Of a stretch of DNA of 64,000 nucleotides, positions 36,833 through 47,412 are shown piece after piece. Every line of letters begins with the position of its first letter. Position 1 is the stretch's first letter. The position numbers and the translations under genes are program-made. The notes under the pieces are model-generated. The model was not told the DNA's origin, made no database searches, and saw nothing but the letters and a program-made list of their open reading frames with translations. Origin of the DNA: an uncultured Flavobacteriales bacterium (lineage in GTDB: Bacteria > Bacteroidota > Bacteroidia > Flavobacteriales_F > PHOS-HE28); NCBI GenBank assembly GCA_937872175.1, contig CALMPI010000009.1, positions 124,001 to 188,000 on the forward strand. The letters are read 5' to 3'.

Positions 36833-37897
36833 TCAGGGTTTGCCCAGGTGCAACAGGTTGCGGCGGATCCAGCGCGGCAGCAGGATGGCGCCGGCCAGGA
36901 TGTAGGGGTAGTAGCTGATGAGGCGCCACAACAGGGCCAGCGCGGGGGCCAGGCCCAGGGGGATGAACATGCCCAGCAGGTCGTTGAACAGGAACTCCGC
37001 CAGGCCGCTTCCGCCGGGGGTGGGGCTCACCAGCACCAGGATGCCCATGATCACCTGCTTGCCGAAGAGCAGCAGGTCGTCCACCGGCTGGCCGTCGCGG
37101 AAGGCGTGCACCAGGCAGTTGACGATGCTGTAGCGGGCGGTCCAGCTGGCGAAGGTGGCCAGCAGGGCGGGCCACCAGTAGCTCCAGCCTTTGCTGCGCA
37201 GGCCGGTGGCGGCGGTGATCAGCTGGTCGCCCGTGGTGACGGCGTTGCGGCGCCACCGCTTCAGGACGGGTATGCTGAAGAGGCCGACGAGCCAGCGCTT
37301 CACGATCACGGGGTTGATGAAGAGGGCGTAGGCCACGAAGAGCTTGTAGGCCAGGATGATGATGTAGACGGCCCAGAAGGCGAGGAACACGCTGCTGCCC
37401 CACACGCTGGTGCCCACGCCCACACCGCTGAAGAGCGCGTCCTGTCCCACGAGCAGCACCATCAGCGGGGCCATCACCGCCAGGAAGATGCCGTCCAGGA
37501 AGCTGGTGAAGGTGATGACGGTGATGCTGCGCCCGGTGTCGACGCCTTCGCGGCTGAGGATGAAGATGGCGAAGAGGAATCCACCGCCGATGAGCCCGGG
37601 CGCCAGCGCCGAGCTGAACTCCCAGAGCATGATCACCACGAAGGTGCGCCACCAGGTGAGGCTCCGGTCGGTGAGGTGGCGGATGCGCACCATGTACGCG
37701 TAGTCGCGCACCACCACACTGCCGAAGGCGAGCGCGATCCACACGGTGCTCACCCAGGTCCAGCGCACACCGTCCAGCGCGCTGAGGTCGCTGCCGCGGA
37801 AGATGAGGATGGCGGTGATGCCCAGGCCGATGAAGACCGGCAGCAGCACCTTGCCCAGGCTGAAGGAGCGGAGAAAGGAACGGACGTCGTCCGACAT
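36833..37897 (-). CDS. YbhN/UPF0104-like membrane protein (LPG synthase TM-domain family)
   Basis: 354 residues, about eight membrane helices. Family motif SPTPGGSGLAEF near residue 300 and LAPGLIGGGFLFAIF near residue 100. It lacks the soluble synthetase domain of MprF. Members are thought to act in lipid or polyprenyl-lipid flipping; the role here is unknown. It is a diverged paralogue of the protein at 10703-11662. It runs into the CNT gene with a 4-bp gap. Confidence 0.85.
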   Translation of the reverse strand: MSDDVRSFLRSFSLGKVLLPVFIGLGITAILIFRGSDLSALDGVRWTWVSTVWIALAFGSVVVRDYAYMVRIRHLTDRSLTWWRTFVVIMLWEFSSALAPGLIGGGFLFAIFILSREGVDTGRSITVITFTSFLDGIFLAVMAPLMVLLVGQDALFSGVGVGTSVWGSSVFLAFWAVYIIILAYKLFVAYALFINPVIVKRWLVGLFSIPVLKRWRRNAVTTGDQLITAATGLRSKGWSYWWPALLATFASWTARYSIVNCLVHAFRDGQPVDDLLLFGKQVIMGILVLVSPTPGGSGLAEFLFNDLLGMFIPLGLAPALALLWRLISYYPYILAGAILLPRWIRRNLLHLGKP

Positions 37898-37924
37898 GCG
37901 GCGGGCTTGGGGACGGCGAGGGTC

Positions 37925-38065
37925 CTAGGGCTCGGGGTCGTTCTCGCTGTAGCTGTCCGGCTCGGGCTTGGGCGGGGTGGTGAGCACCCGGAAGAAGAAG
38001 TAGGCCATGAAGCCGGTCACGGTGAGCACGGCGGCGAGCATGAGGATGAGCGCGGAGGTGTTCAT
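37925..38065 (-). CDS. MetS-like small subunit of an NSS transporter
   Basis: 46 residues, starting MNTSALILMLAAVLTVTGFM. One membrane helix (about 4-27) is followed by a polar tail rich in Pro, Glu and Asp. The start MNTSALILM resembles MetS-type subunits (MSTSAIIMM), which accompany NSS-family methionine/alanine importers such as MetPS of Corynebacterium. It starts 12 bp after the stop of the NSS transporter gene on the same strand, the expected place. Size, position and topology support a real gene. Confidence 0.75.
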   Translation of the reverse strand: MNTSALILMLAAVLTVTGFMAYFFFRVLTTPPKPEPDSYSENDPEP

Positions 38066-38077
38066 GGCGTGCGCGGA

Positions 38078-39616
38078 TCAGACCAGGCCGTGGGCGTGGC
38101 GTTTGCGGTTCAGGTAGGCCTTGCGGACGAGCAGGGCGATGCCGAGGTAGAGCCCGAGCAGCAGCAGGCGTGAGGCGTGCAGGTAGGGGCTGGCCGGTGC
38201 GGTGAGCTTCTCCCAGATGCCCGGAAGGGAGCCCAGGAAGACCACGGCCAGGATCGCCGGGGTCACGTACTTGATGATGAAGCGATAGACCGGGGGCGGC
38301 CGCAGGTCGGCGCCCAGGTTGATCTCCGCCCAGCCCTTGTCCATGCCGAACACCCAGGCGAACAGGATCACCTCGAAGAGGGCGAACACCACCAGGCTCA
38401 CCGTGCCGGCCCAGTAGTCGTACTCGTCGAACACCCCGTGCTCGAAGAACAGCACCGTGGGCAGGCCGAGCACGAGCACCACCAGGCCGAACATCCATGC
38501 GGAGGGGCCGCGCTTCCAGCCGAACTCGTCCTGCAGGAAGCCCATCACCGGGGTGCCCATGGCCAGGCTGCTGGTGATACCGGCGAAGAACAGCAGGCCG
38601 AACCAGCACACGCCGGCGATGGCCGACAGCCAGGGCCCCCACTGCGTGAACAGGTAGGGGAGGGTCTTGAAACCGAGGCCCAGCCCGCCGGTGGCCGTAA
38701 GCTCCTTCACCTTGTCGATGCCCAGGTAGCCGATGGCGATGGGGATGATGATGGCGCCACCGAGCACCACTTCCACGAACTCGTTCATCCAGCCGGCGCT
38801 CATGGCGTTCAGGGCGATGTCATCCTTCTTGCGCACATAGCTGGCATAGCACTGGATGCTGCCCATGCCCACGCTGAGGGTGAAGAAGATCTGCCCCGCC
38901 GCGGCCAGCCACACGCTGGGCTTCCAGATGCTCGAATAGTCGGGGGTCCACAGGAAGTTGAGGCCCGCGGTGCCGTCGTTGATCGCACCGTGCTCACCGG
39001 CCTTCAGCGTCACCCCGCGGATGGCCAGGAACAGGCCGAAAAGGATCAGCAGCGGCATGCCCACCTTGGCCATCTTCTCCACCCCGCCACTGAGGCCGCG
39101 GCTCAGGATCCACGTGTTCAGCAGCAGGCAGATCAGCCAGAACCAGATGGCCTCGTACGGGATGCCCGTGGTGCTGACCCCGATATCGACGTAGCTCGTG
39201 AAGAAGGCCGCCACGCCATCGGCGCCCATGTCCAGGAAGGTTCCGGAGATGCTGTGCCAGATGTAGCTCAGCGTCCAGCTCTCCAGGTAGCAGTAGTAGG
39301 CCGCCACGGCGATGTTGGTGAAGATGCCGAACACGCCCACGTACTTCCACAGCGCCCGCTTGGGGTCCATGTTGTGCAGGATGAAGGGGGTGCTGTGGTG
39401 GCCCGAGCGCCCGCCGAACCGGCCCATGCTCCACTCGATCCACAGCAGCGGGATGCCCATCAGCAGGAAGCAGACGAGGTAGGGGATGATGAAGGCACCG
39501 CCGCCGTTCTGGATGGCCTGCACCGGGAAGCGCAGGAAGTTGCCCAGCCCCACGGCATTGCCCGCCATGGCCAGGATGAGCCCCACGCGCGAACCCCACG
39601 ATTCGGTCTTGGACAT
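38078..39616 (-). CDS. Sodium-dependent transporter, NSS (SNF) family
   Basis: 512 residues from ATG 39616, with about 12 membrane helices. Helix 1 carries the unwound Na+/substrate site AMAGNAVGLGNFLRFP, then NGGGAFIIPY; helix 6 region FFTLSVGMGSIQCYASY; helix 8 FFAGITSSLAMG. LeuT-fold amino-acid:Na+ symporter. The small downstream MetS-like gene suggests a methionine/alanine-type two-subunit importer. A TATCTTGT -7-like element (39637-39644) lies 20 nt upstream. Confidence 0.95.
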   Translation of the reverse strand: MSKTESWGSRVGLILAMAGNAVGLGNFLRFPVQAIQNGGGAFIIPYLVCFLLMGIPLLWIEWSMGRFGGRSGHHSTPFILHNMDPKRALWKYVGVFGIFTNIAVAAYYCYLESWTLSYIWHSISGTFLDMGADGVAAFFTSYVDIGVSTTGIPYEAIWFWLICLLLNTWILSRGLSGGVEKMAKVGMPLLILFGLFLAIRGVTLKAGEHGAINDGTAGLNFLWTPDYSSIWKPSVWLAAAGQIFFTLSVGMGSIQCYASYVRKKDDIALNAMSAGWMNEFVEVVLGGAIIIPIAIGYLGIDKVKELTATGGLGLGFKTLPYLFTQWGPWLSAIAGVCWFGLLFFAGITSSLAMGTPVMGFLQDEFGWKRGPSAWMFGLVVLVLGLPTVLFFEHGVFDEYDYWAGTVSLVVFALFEVILFAWVFGMDKGWAEINLGADLRPPPVYRFIIKYVTPAILAVVFLGSLPGIWEKLTAPASPYLHASRLLLLGLYLGIALLVRKAYLNRKRHAHGLV

Positions 39617-39696
39617 GCGGTCGTGTTTCGTGGGCGACAAGATAGAAGTTCGGTCCAACGGCGCTCGGTCAGTGTGATCGCACCGCTCCACATTGG

Positions 39697-39724
39697 CCAC
39701 CAGCTTCCAGCCGCCGGCTTCCAG
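39697..39724. repeat. Short degenerate heptad repeat
   Basis: Seven-base register CCACCAG, CTTCCAG, CCGCCGG, CTTCCAG in the gap between the NSS and nuclease genes. Weak, but it shares its period with three other arrays in the window. Confidence 0.5.
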
Positions 39725-39787
39725 CTCGCGCACCTCTCCACCTCCGCAGCCGGCCTCAGCGGATGCAGGCCCGGATGGCCACGCTCC

Positions 39788-40381
39788 TCAGTTCGTCTGC
39801 TCCCTCCGCTTGATCTCGTCGCGGATCTTGCTGGCGCGCTCGTAATCCTCGTCGTGCAGCGCCTTCTCCAGGAGCTCCTTGAGCTCCTCGATGCTGCTGG
39901 CCTTGATGCCTTTGGCGGGTTTGCCGCGCTCCACGGGTTCGGCGGTGCCCTCCTCCTTGCCCTCCTCGCCCTCCTCCACCTTCAGCCCGGCGGCGCCCAT
40001 GATGAACTCGTACGTGAAGATGGGGCATTGGAAGCGCAGTGCCAGGGCGATGGCATCGCTGCTGCGCGCGTCGATCTCCACCTCATGGCCGTTCTGCTCC
40101 AGCACCAGCTTGGCGTGGAAGATGCCCTCCACCAGGTCGTTGATGATCACCTCCTTGAGCCCCACGCCCAGGGTGTCGCTGAGGTTCTTGAACAGGTCGT
40201 GGGTGAGGGGCCGGGCCGGCTTGATGTTCTCCACCTGGATGGCGATGGCCTGGGCCTCCACCCCGCCGATGATGATGGGCAGACGCCGCTCGCCCTGTGC
40301 CTCCGCAAGGATCAGCGCGTAGGCACCGGCGTGCGTGTGGCTGTAGGTGATGCGCAGGAACTTCAGCTCGACCTTGTCCAT
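39788..40381 (-). CDS. Bifunctional nuclease (BFN/DUF151) with UVR motif
   Basis: 197 residues from ATG 40381. The DUF151 domain covers about 1-130 (LPIIIGGVEAQAIAIQ, LTHDLFKNL, VEIDARSSDAIALALR). After an acidic linker, a UVR (UvrB/UvrC) helical hairpin closes the protein (ELKELLEKALHDEDYERASK, then IRDEIKRRE). Plant and archaeal relatives show combined RNase and DNase activity. The UVR motif usually mediates protein contacts in repair or Clp systems. TATCTTCA at 40400-40407 is a possible -7 element. Confidence 0.9.
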   Translation of the reverse strand: MDKVELKFLRITYSHTHAGAYALILAEAQGERRLPIIIGGVEAQAIAIQVENIKPARPLTHDLFKNLSDTLGVGLKEVIINDLVEGIFHAKLVLEQNGHEVEIDARSSDAIALALRFQCPIFTYEFIMGAAGLKVEEGEEGKEEGTAEPVERGKPAKGIKASSIEELKELLEKALHDEDYERASKIRDEIKRREQTN

Positions 40382-40559
40382 CCTCTCCGTGCGGGGCCGT
40401 GAAGATAGGGAGGAGCAGCCAGTTGGTAATTCAGGAGCAGGCCGTGGGCCGTTCAACTCGCGGTGGGTCACTGATATTCCCGCGAGCGAGGTGTTCAGGG
40501 CGGCCACGGGATGTGCTGCTGTTCGCAATGGCGCACCACCTGCCGGCCCTCACCTACTT

Positions 40560-40622
40560 CCACCTGCCAACTGCCAACTGCCAACTGCGAACTGCCAACT
40601 GCCAACTGCCAACTGCGAACAG
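40560..40622. repeat. Nine-unit heptanucleotide tandem array
   Basis: Units: CCACCTG, CCAACTG three times, CGAACTG, CCAACTG three times, CGAACAG. Strict seven-base period over 63 bp, in the 265-bp gap between the nuclease and etfA. No ORF uses it. Confidence 0.93.
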
Positions 40623-40646
40623 CCTACTCCCCCCGACCCATCGACC

Positions 40647-41585
40647 TCAACGCTCCGCGTTCAGCTTCTTCGCGGCATCGATGAGCTTGGGCAGCACCTC
40701 GAAGGCATCGCCCACGATCCCGTAATCGGCCGCTTTGAAGAAGGGGGCCTCGGGGTCCTTGTTGATCACGCAGATCACCTTGCTCTGGTTCACCCCGGCC
40801 AGGTGCTGGATGGCGCCGCTGATGCCGATGGCGATGTAGAGGTTGGGCCGGATGGCCACGCCCGTCTGGCCCACGTGTTCGTGGTGCGGGCGCCAGTGGT
40901 CGTCGGCCACCGGGCGGCTGCAGGCCGTGGCGGCGTTCAGCTCGCGGGCCAGCTCCTCGATGGGTCCCCAGTTCTCCGGGCCTTTCATGCCGCGGCCACC
41001 GCTCACCACGCGCTCGGCCTCGGGCAGGGGGATGCCCGCGCCGGCCTTGCGGAGCTCCTTCACGGTCACACGCGCCGCGCCCAGGTCGCCGCCGAACTCC
41101 TCCACCGCAGCGGGGCTGCCGCCGGTGGTGATGGGCACGCTGTTGGGGCTCAGGCTCACCACGCGCACAGGGCTGCCCACCTCCACGAAGGCGCGGGCCT
41201 TGCCGCTGAACACGTTGCGGCGGAAGCGCGCGCCGTCAGGAAGGCCGGTGGCACCGGCCACATGGCCGGCCTTCAGCCGCGCGGCCACACGCGGCGCCAC
41301 GGCCTTGCCGGTGGCGTCGGCCACGCAGACAATGGTGGTGGCACCCGTGGCGTCGGCCACCGCGCACACCAGCCTGGTGAGCTGCTGGCCGTCCACGACC
41401 TTCACGCTGCGGGCCACGATCACCTTGGAGGCGCCATTGGCGCCAAGCGTCTCGAGTCCTTGGGCATCGCCGAAGGTCACGGCGGTCACGGGTCCACCGG
41501 CCAGCTGGCTGGCGTAGGTCACGGCCTCCTGGGCGGCCTTGGGGAGCTTCTCCCCCCGGGTGTCGATGAAGACGATCGTGCTCAT
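40647..41585 (-). CDS. etfA: Electron transfer flavoprotein subunit alpha
   Basis: 312 residues. N-terminal Rossmann-like domain (MSTIVFIDTRGEKLPK), C-terminal FAD domain with VVSGGRGMKG, then HVGQTGVAIRPNLYIAIGI, SGAIQHLAGV and ADYGIVGDAFE. It binds FAD and, with EtfB, carries electrons from acyl-CoA and related dehydrogenases to the quinone pool. The etfB gene lies upstream on the same strand with an unusually long 79-bp spacer. Confidence 0.96.
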   Translation of the reverse strand: MSTIVFIDTRGEKLPKAAQEAVTYASQLAGGPVTAVTFGDAQGLETLGANGASKVIVARSVKVVDGQQLTRLVCAVADATGATTIVCVADATGKAVAPRVAARLKAGHVAGATGLPDGARFRRNVFSGKARAFVEVGSPVRVVSLSPNSVPITTGGSPAAVEEFGGDLGAARVTVKELRKAGAGIPLPEAERVVSGGRGMKGPENWGPIEELARELNAATACSRPVADDHWRPHHEHVGQTGVAIRPNLYIAIGISGAIQHLAGVNQSKVICVINKDPEAPFFKAADYGIVGDAFEVLPKLIDAAKKLNAER

Positions 41586-41601
41586 TTTGGTTTCGTTTAC
41601 G

Positions 41602-41619
41602 GTCGACCCATGGGTCGAC
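41602..41619. repeat. 18-bp perfect palindrome in the etfB-etfA spacer
   Basis: GTCGACCCATGGGTCGAC is its own reverse complement. It could fold as a cruciform or hairpin, or bind a dimeric protein. Confidence 0.7.
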
Positions 41620-41630
41620 GCTACGGTTCT

Positions 41631-41662
41631 CTCTGCGTCTTTGCGCCTCTGCGGCCTTGTCC
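41631..41662. repeat. Degenerate eight-base repeat in the etfB-etfA spacer
   Basis: Units CTCTGCGT, CTTTGCGC, CTCTGCGG, CCTTGTCC in strict eight-base register, ending next to the etfB stop codon. Confidence 0.6.
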
Positions 41663-41664
41663 GC

Positions 41665-42408
41665 TCAGATCACCTTGGCCTCCGTGTGCAGCAGCTCGAT
41701 CAGCTTGCCGGCCTCCTCGGCGGGGATGAGCTTCACCGCGCCTTTGGCCGGCGGCAGCTCGAAGCGCACGGTGGTGGCCAGCGCGGCTTGCCCGGTGGCG
41801 GGCACCATGTGCAGGGGTTTGGTCCGCGCGGCCATGATGCCCCGCATGTTGGGGATGCGCTGCTCGGCCATGCCCTTGGCGGCACCCAGGACGCAGGGCA
41901 GGGCCACCTCCAGCACCTCCACGCCGCCCGGGACATCGCGTTCCACGGTGGCCGTGCCACCGCTCACCTCCAGCTTGCTGGCCAGGGGCACATAAGGCAG
42001 GTCCAGCAGTTCGGCCACCATGGCGCCCACCTGGCCGCCGTTGTGATCGATGGTCTCCTTGCCGGCAAGGATGAGCGTGAATTCCTTGTCCCTGGCATAG
42101 GCGGCCACTTCCGCGGCCACCTGATAGGCATCCTCCGGGCGGGCGTCCACACGCACCGCCTCGTCGGCACCGATGGCCAGCGCCTTGCGGATGGTGGCCT
42201 CGGTGTCGGCCGGGCCCACGGTGATGGTGGTGACGGTGCCGGTACCCGCCGCTTCCTTCAGTTCCAGGGCGCGCACCAACGCATACCACTCATCATAGGG
42301 GTTCACGATGAAGGTGACGCCGTTGCCGTCGTACTGCGTGTTGTCCGCGGTGAAGGCGATACGGGCGGTGGTGTCCGGCACCTGGCTGATCAGGACGAGG
42401 ATCTTCAT
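41665..42408 (-). CDS. etfB: Electron transfer flavoprotein subunit beta
   Basis: 247 residues. MKILVLISQVPDT start and the AMP-binding/ETF signature TVGPADTEATIRKALAIGADEAV, with AGKETIDHNGGQVG. The C-terminal arm (LPPAKGAVKLIPAEE) embraces EtfA. First gene of the etfB-etfA unit. A -7 element (TACTTTCG at 42466-42473) lies 57 nt upstream, divergent from the LamG gene. Confidence 0.96.
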   Translation of the reverse strand: MKILVLISQVPDTTARIAFTADNTQYDGNGVTFIVNPYDEWYALVRALELKEAAGTGTVTTITVGPADTEATIRKALAIGADEAVRVDARPEDAYQVAAEVAAYARDKEFTLILAGKETIDHNGGQVGAMVAELLDLPYVPLASKLEVSGGTATVERDVPGGVEVLEVALPCVLGAAKGMAEQRIPNMRGIMAARTKPLHMVPATGQAALATTVRFELPPAKGAVKLIPAEEAGKLIELLHTEAKVI

Positions 42409-42465
42409 GATCGGGGAACGTTGCCGCCGGGGGATGGTTCGGAAGGAAGCACCTTCGGCGGGGCG

Positions 42466-42473
42466 CGAAAGTA
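42466..42473 (-). promoter_or_regulatory. -7 element of etfB-etfA
   Basis: TACTTTCG on the minus strand, 57 nt before the etfB ATG. Confidence 0.45.
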
Positions 42474-42526
42474 AGGAGCGCCCGATCCACAGGGACGGCT
42501 AACTTCCCGCCACGAACCGGAACGAC

Positions 42527-43891
42527 ATGCGAACCTTGAGCCTCATGCTCGCCGCGCTGGTCCTGCCCCTGCTGGTGCCGGCGCAATTGGTCGTCCAGAA
42601 CGCGCTCGACCTGGACGGGCTCAACGACAAGGCGCAACTGGACAACGCTTCGGCCCTGGTGGCCGGTGCGGCGGGCATGACCCTGTCCTGCCGGGTGAAG
42701 CCGCGCAACACCGCCCCGGCCTTCCCCGATCTGGACGGCTTCTGTGGTATCCGCAACAACGTGGACGCGGACCTCTATTTCATCCAGGTGGGGGCCCAGG
42801 CGGTGGAGGGGCGGTTCCGGAACAGCGGGGGTGTCGACTTCACGATCACCGCACCGGTGCTCGAAGTGGGCGCCTGGCAATATCTCGCGCTCACCTACGA
42901 CGGTGGCACCCTCCGCATGTACCACGATGGCACCGAGGTGGGCAATATCGCCGCTTCAGGCACCATCACCAACACGACCGAACCGCTCTATCTGGGAACC
43001 CTGCCCTTCCAGTTCACCGACTTCCTCTTCAATGGTGTATTGGACGAGGTGATGCTTTGGGAGCGGGCGCTGTCCACCGAGGAGGTGCGCTGCCTGGTGA
43101 GCGCTGCCATCGACTTCGCCGACCCTGCACTGGTGGTCCATTTCGATATGGATCAAGGCACGCCCGGGGGCAACAACACGGCCATCACGGCGGCCGTTGA
43201 TGCCGTGTCAGGGGGCCAGGCGCCGCTCATGGGCTTCGCGCTCAACGGCACGGGCAGCAACTTCGTGTTCGGGGCCGAGTGGGGCTATGTGCAGGAGCTC
43301 ACCCTCTGCCAGGGGGAGATCTACGACCTCGGTGGAACACTGATCGACACCGCAGGCACATTCGTGAACACGTTGCAGGGGGCCGTGTGCGACAGCATCA
43401 TCACCCTGATCGTGGACGTGACCCCGGTGGACGTCTCGGTGGTCCAGTTGAACGCGAACCTGTTCGCGCAGGCCACCAACGCCACCTTCCAATGGCTCGA
43501 CTGTGGCAATGGCTTCGCACCGGTGCAGGGCGCCGTGGCCGCACAGTTCACCGCCACGGCCAATGGCCAGTATGCGGTACAGGTGACCCAGAACGGGTGC
43601 ACGGACACCTCGGCCTGCTTCACGGTCACCGGCGTGGGCATCGTGGAGGAGGGCCCCCAGGGCGGGTTGCGGTTGGAAGGCGATCCGGCCGGCGATCAGG
43701 TGGTGCTGGAGAGCGGACGATCGACCACGACGACCTACCGGGTGATCGACGCCATGAGCCGGGTGATGCGGCAGGGGCGGCTGGCAGGTGTGCGCACGGT
43801 GATCGGGCTCCAAGGCCTGGCGGCCGGTCCCTACATCCTGGCGGTGGACCTGCCGGAGCGACCGGTGGCGCTGCGCTTCACGCGGCCGTGA
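42527..43891 (+). CDS. Secreted LamG/concanavalin-like protein, probable T9SS cargo
   Basis: 454 residues. Signal peptide to about LLVPAQ. Residues about 25-205 are a LamG/concanavalin-A-like jelly roll (YLALTYDGGTLRMYHDGTEV, GVLDEVMLWERALSTEEV). A second part (VQELTLCQGEIYDLGG, then FQWLDCGNGFAPV and NGQYAVQVTQNGC) resembles Ig-like/PKD modules typical of Bacteroidota adhesins. The final ~75 residues (TYRVIDAMSRVMRQGRL, LAAGPYILAV) look like a shortened T9SS type A domain. Likely surface binding; the ligand is unknown. Confidence 0.82.
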   Translation: MRTLSLMLAALVLPLLVPAQLVVQNALDLDGLNDKAQLDNASALVAGAAGMTLSCRVKPRNTAPAFPDLDGFCGIRNNVDADLYFIQVGAQAVEGRFRNSGGVDFTITAPVLEVGAWQYLALTYDGGTLRMYHDGTEVGNIAASGTITNTTEPLYLGTLPFQFTDFLFNGVLDEVMLWERALSTEEVRCLVSAAIDFADPALVVHFDMDQGTPGGNNTAITAAVDAVSGGQAPLMGFALNGTGSNFVFGAEWGYVQELTLCQGEIYDLGGTLIDTAGTFVNTLQGAVCDSIITLIVDVTPVDVSVVQLNANLFAQATNATFQWLDCGNGFAPVQGAVAAQFTATANGQYAVQVTQNGCTDTSACFTVTGVGIVEEGPQGGLRLEGDPAGDQVVLESGRSTTTTYRVIDAMSRVMRQGRLAGVRTVIGLQGLAAGPYILAVDLPERPVALRFTRP

Positions 43892-43912
43892 CCGGGGCGA
43901 CCCGGCGCGGCC

Positions 43913-43920
43913 TACTTTTG
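43913..43920 (+). promoter_or_regulatory. -7 element of pdhB
   Basis: TACTTTTG, exact TAnnTTTG, 18 nt before ATG 43939. Confidence 0.6.
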
Positions 43921-43938
43921 GGGCCCATTTCCACGTCC

Positions 43939-44922
43939 ATGCGCACCATTCAGTTCCGCGAGGCCCTCAACGAGGCGATGTCCGAGGAGATGCGCCGCGA
44001 CCCCTCGGTCTTCCTCATGGGCGAGGAGGTGGCCGAGTACGACGGCGCCTACAAGGTGAGCAAGGGCATGCTGGCGGAGTTCGGTCCCCAACGCGTGATC
44101 GACACGCCCATCAGCGAGCTGGGCTTCACGGCCATCGGTGTGGGCGCCGCCATGAACGGTCTGCGCCCCATCGTGGAGTTCATGACCTGGAACTTCGCCA
44201 TCCTGGCCAGCGACCAGATCATCAACCACGCCGCCAAGATGCTGCAGATGAGCGGTGGCCAGTTCCACATCCCCATCGTGTTCCGCGGGGGCAATGGCAG
44301 CGCCGGCCAGCTTGCCGCCACCCACAGCCAGAGCTTCGAGGCCTTCTATGCCAACATCCCCGGGCTGAAGGTGGTGACCCCCAGCAACCCTTACGATGCC
44401 AAGGGCCTGCTGAAGAGCGCCATCCGCGACGACGATCCCGTGCTGGTGATGGAGAGCGAGCGCATGTACGGCGACAAGGGCGAGGTGCCCGACGGGGAGT
44501 ACCTCGTACCCATCGGCCTGGCGCATGTGGCGCGCAAGGGCACCGATGTCACCCTCGTCAGCTTCGGCAAGATGATGAAGGTGGCCCTGACCGCGGCGGA
44601 GGAGCTCCAGAAGGAGGGCGTGAACGCCGAGGTGATCGACCTGCGCACCATCCGCCCGCTCGATACGGCCACCATCCTGGCCAGTGTGAAGAAGACCAAC
44701 CGCCTGGTGGTGGTGGACGAGAACTTCCCCATGGTGAGCATCGCCAGCGAGGTGGCCTACCGCGTGCAGAAGGACGCGTTCGACTTCCTCGATGCGCCGG
44801 TGCTCCGCGTGAACCAGGCCGACACCCCGCTCCCCTTCAGCCCCCCGCTGATCGAGGCCAGCCTGCCCAACCCCGCCCGCGTGATCGCGGCGGTGAAGGA
44901 GGTGATGTACCTGCGGAAGTGA
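43939..44922 (+). CDS. pdhB: Pyruvate dehydrogenase E1 component, beta subunit
   Basis: 327 residues from ATG 43939. Start MRTIQFREALNEAMSEEM, VFLMGEEVAEYDGAYKVSKG (Glu for thiamine diphosphate activation), PISELGFTAIGVGAAMNGLRP and the C-terminal transketolase domain (LRTIRPLDTATIL, VDENFPM). With the alpha subunit it decarboxylates pyruvate and acylates E2 lipoyl groups. No E1 alpha or E2 gene is adjacent. It could also serve a branched-chain 2-oxoacid complex, but pyruvate is the more likely substrate. Confidence 0.93.
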   Translation: MRTIQFREALNEAMSEEMRRDPSVFLMGEEVAEYDGAYKVSKGMLAEFGPQRVIDTPISELGFTAIGVGAAMNGLRPIVEFMTWNFAILASDQIINHAAKMLQMSGGQFHIPIVFRGGNGSAGQLAATHSQSFEAFYANIPGLKVVTPSNPYDAKGLLKSAIRDDDPVLVMESERMYGDKGEVPDGEYLVPIGLAHVARKGTDVTLVSFGKMMKVALTAAEELQKEGVNAEVIDLRTIRPLDTATILASVKKTNRLVVVDENFPMVSIASEVAYRVQKDAFDFLDAPVLRVNQADTPLPFSPPLIEASLPNPARVIAAVKEVMYLRK

Positions 44923-44949
44923 GGGGAGGAGCCGTGCGCACCGCGTGGC

Positions 44950-44995
44950 GAGCAGCGAGTGAACGATCGGCGCGCCGACCCGACGCTCGCCGCTC
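44950..44995 (+). terminator. Possible terminator hairpin after pdhB
   Basis: Outer arms GAGCAGCGAG (44950-44959) and CTCGCCGCTC (44986-44995) pair with one G-U. The 12-bp palindrome TCGGCGCGCCGA sits inside at 44967-44978. No T tract. Confidence 0.4.
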
Positions 44996-45016
44996 ATGAC
45001 TGCGTCAGGACTTTTC

Positions 45017-45024
45017 TAATTTCG
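45017..45024 (+). promoter_or_regulatory. -7 element of hppA
   Basis: TAATTTCG, 67 nt before ATG 45092. Confidence 0.45.
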
Positions 45025-45091
45025 CGGCCCTCTTCCGGCCAATGGGGATGGAAGACGCTGACGGACAAGACCATACACAACACAGAACGAG

Positions 45092-47332
<2,241 letters not shown>

Positions 47333-47350
47333 TCGGTCCGCCCGGACACG

Positions 47351-47380
47351 CGAACGCCGCGCTCACCAGCGCGGCGTTCG
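47351..47380 (+). terminator. Terminator hairpin after hppA
   Basis: Perfect 13-bp stem CGAACGCCGCGCT / AGCGCGGCGTTCG, loop CACC, 18 nt after the stop. No T tract. It also faces the convergent small gene. Confidence 0.7.
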
Positions 47381-47412
47381 ACGTTGATGGCGCTTGGGAT
47401 CCGCGCGCCAGC

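Noticed and set aside
40560-40622. CRISPR array
   Set aside because: The units are only seven bases with no spacers and no cas genes nearby.
41602-41619. Phage or integron attachment site
   Set aside because: A perfect palindrome alone is not an att site; no integrase or second copy is present in the window.
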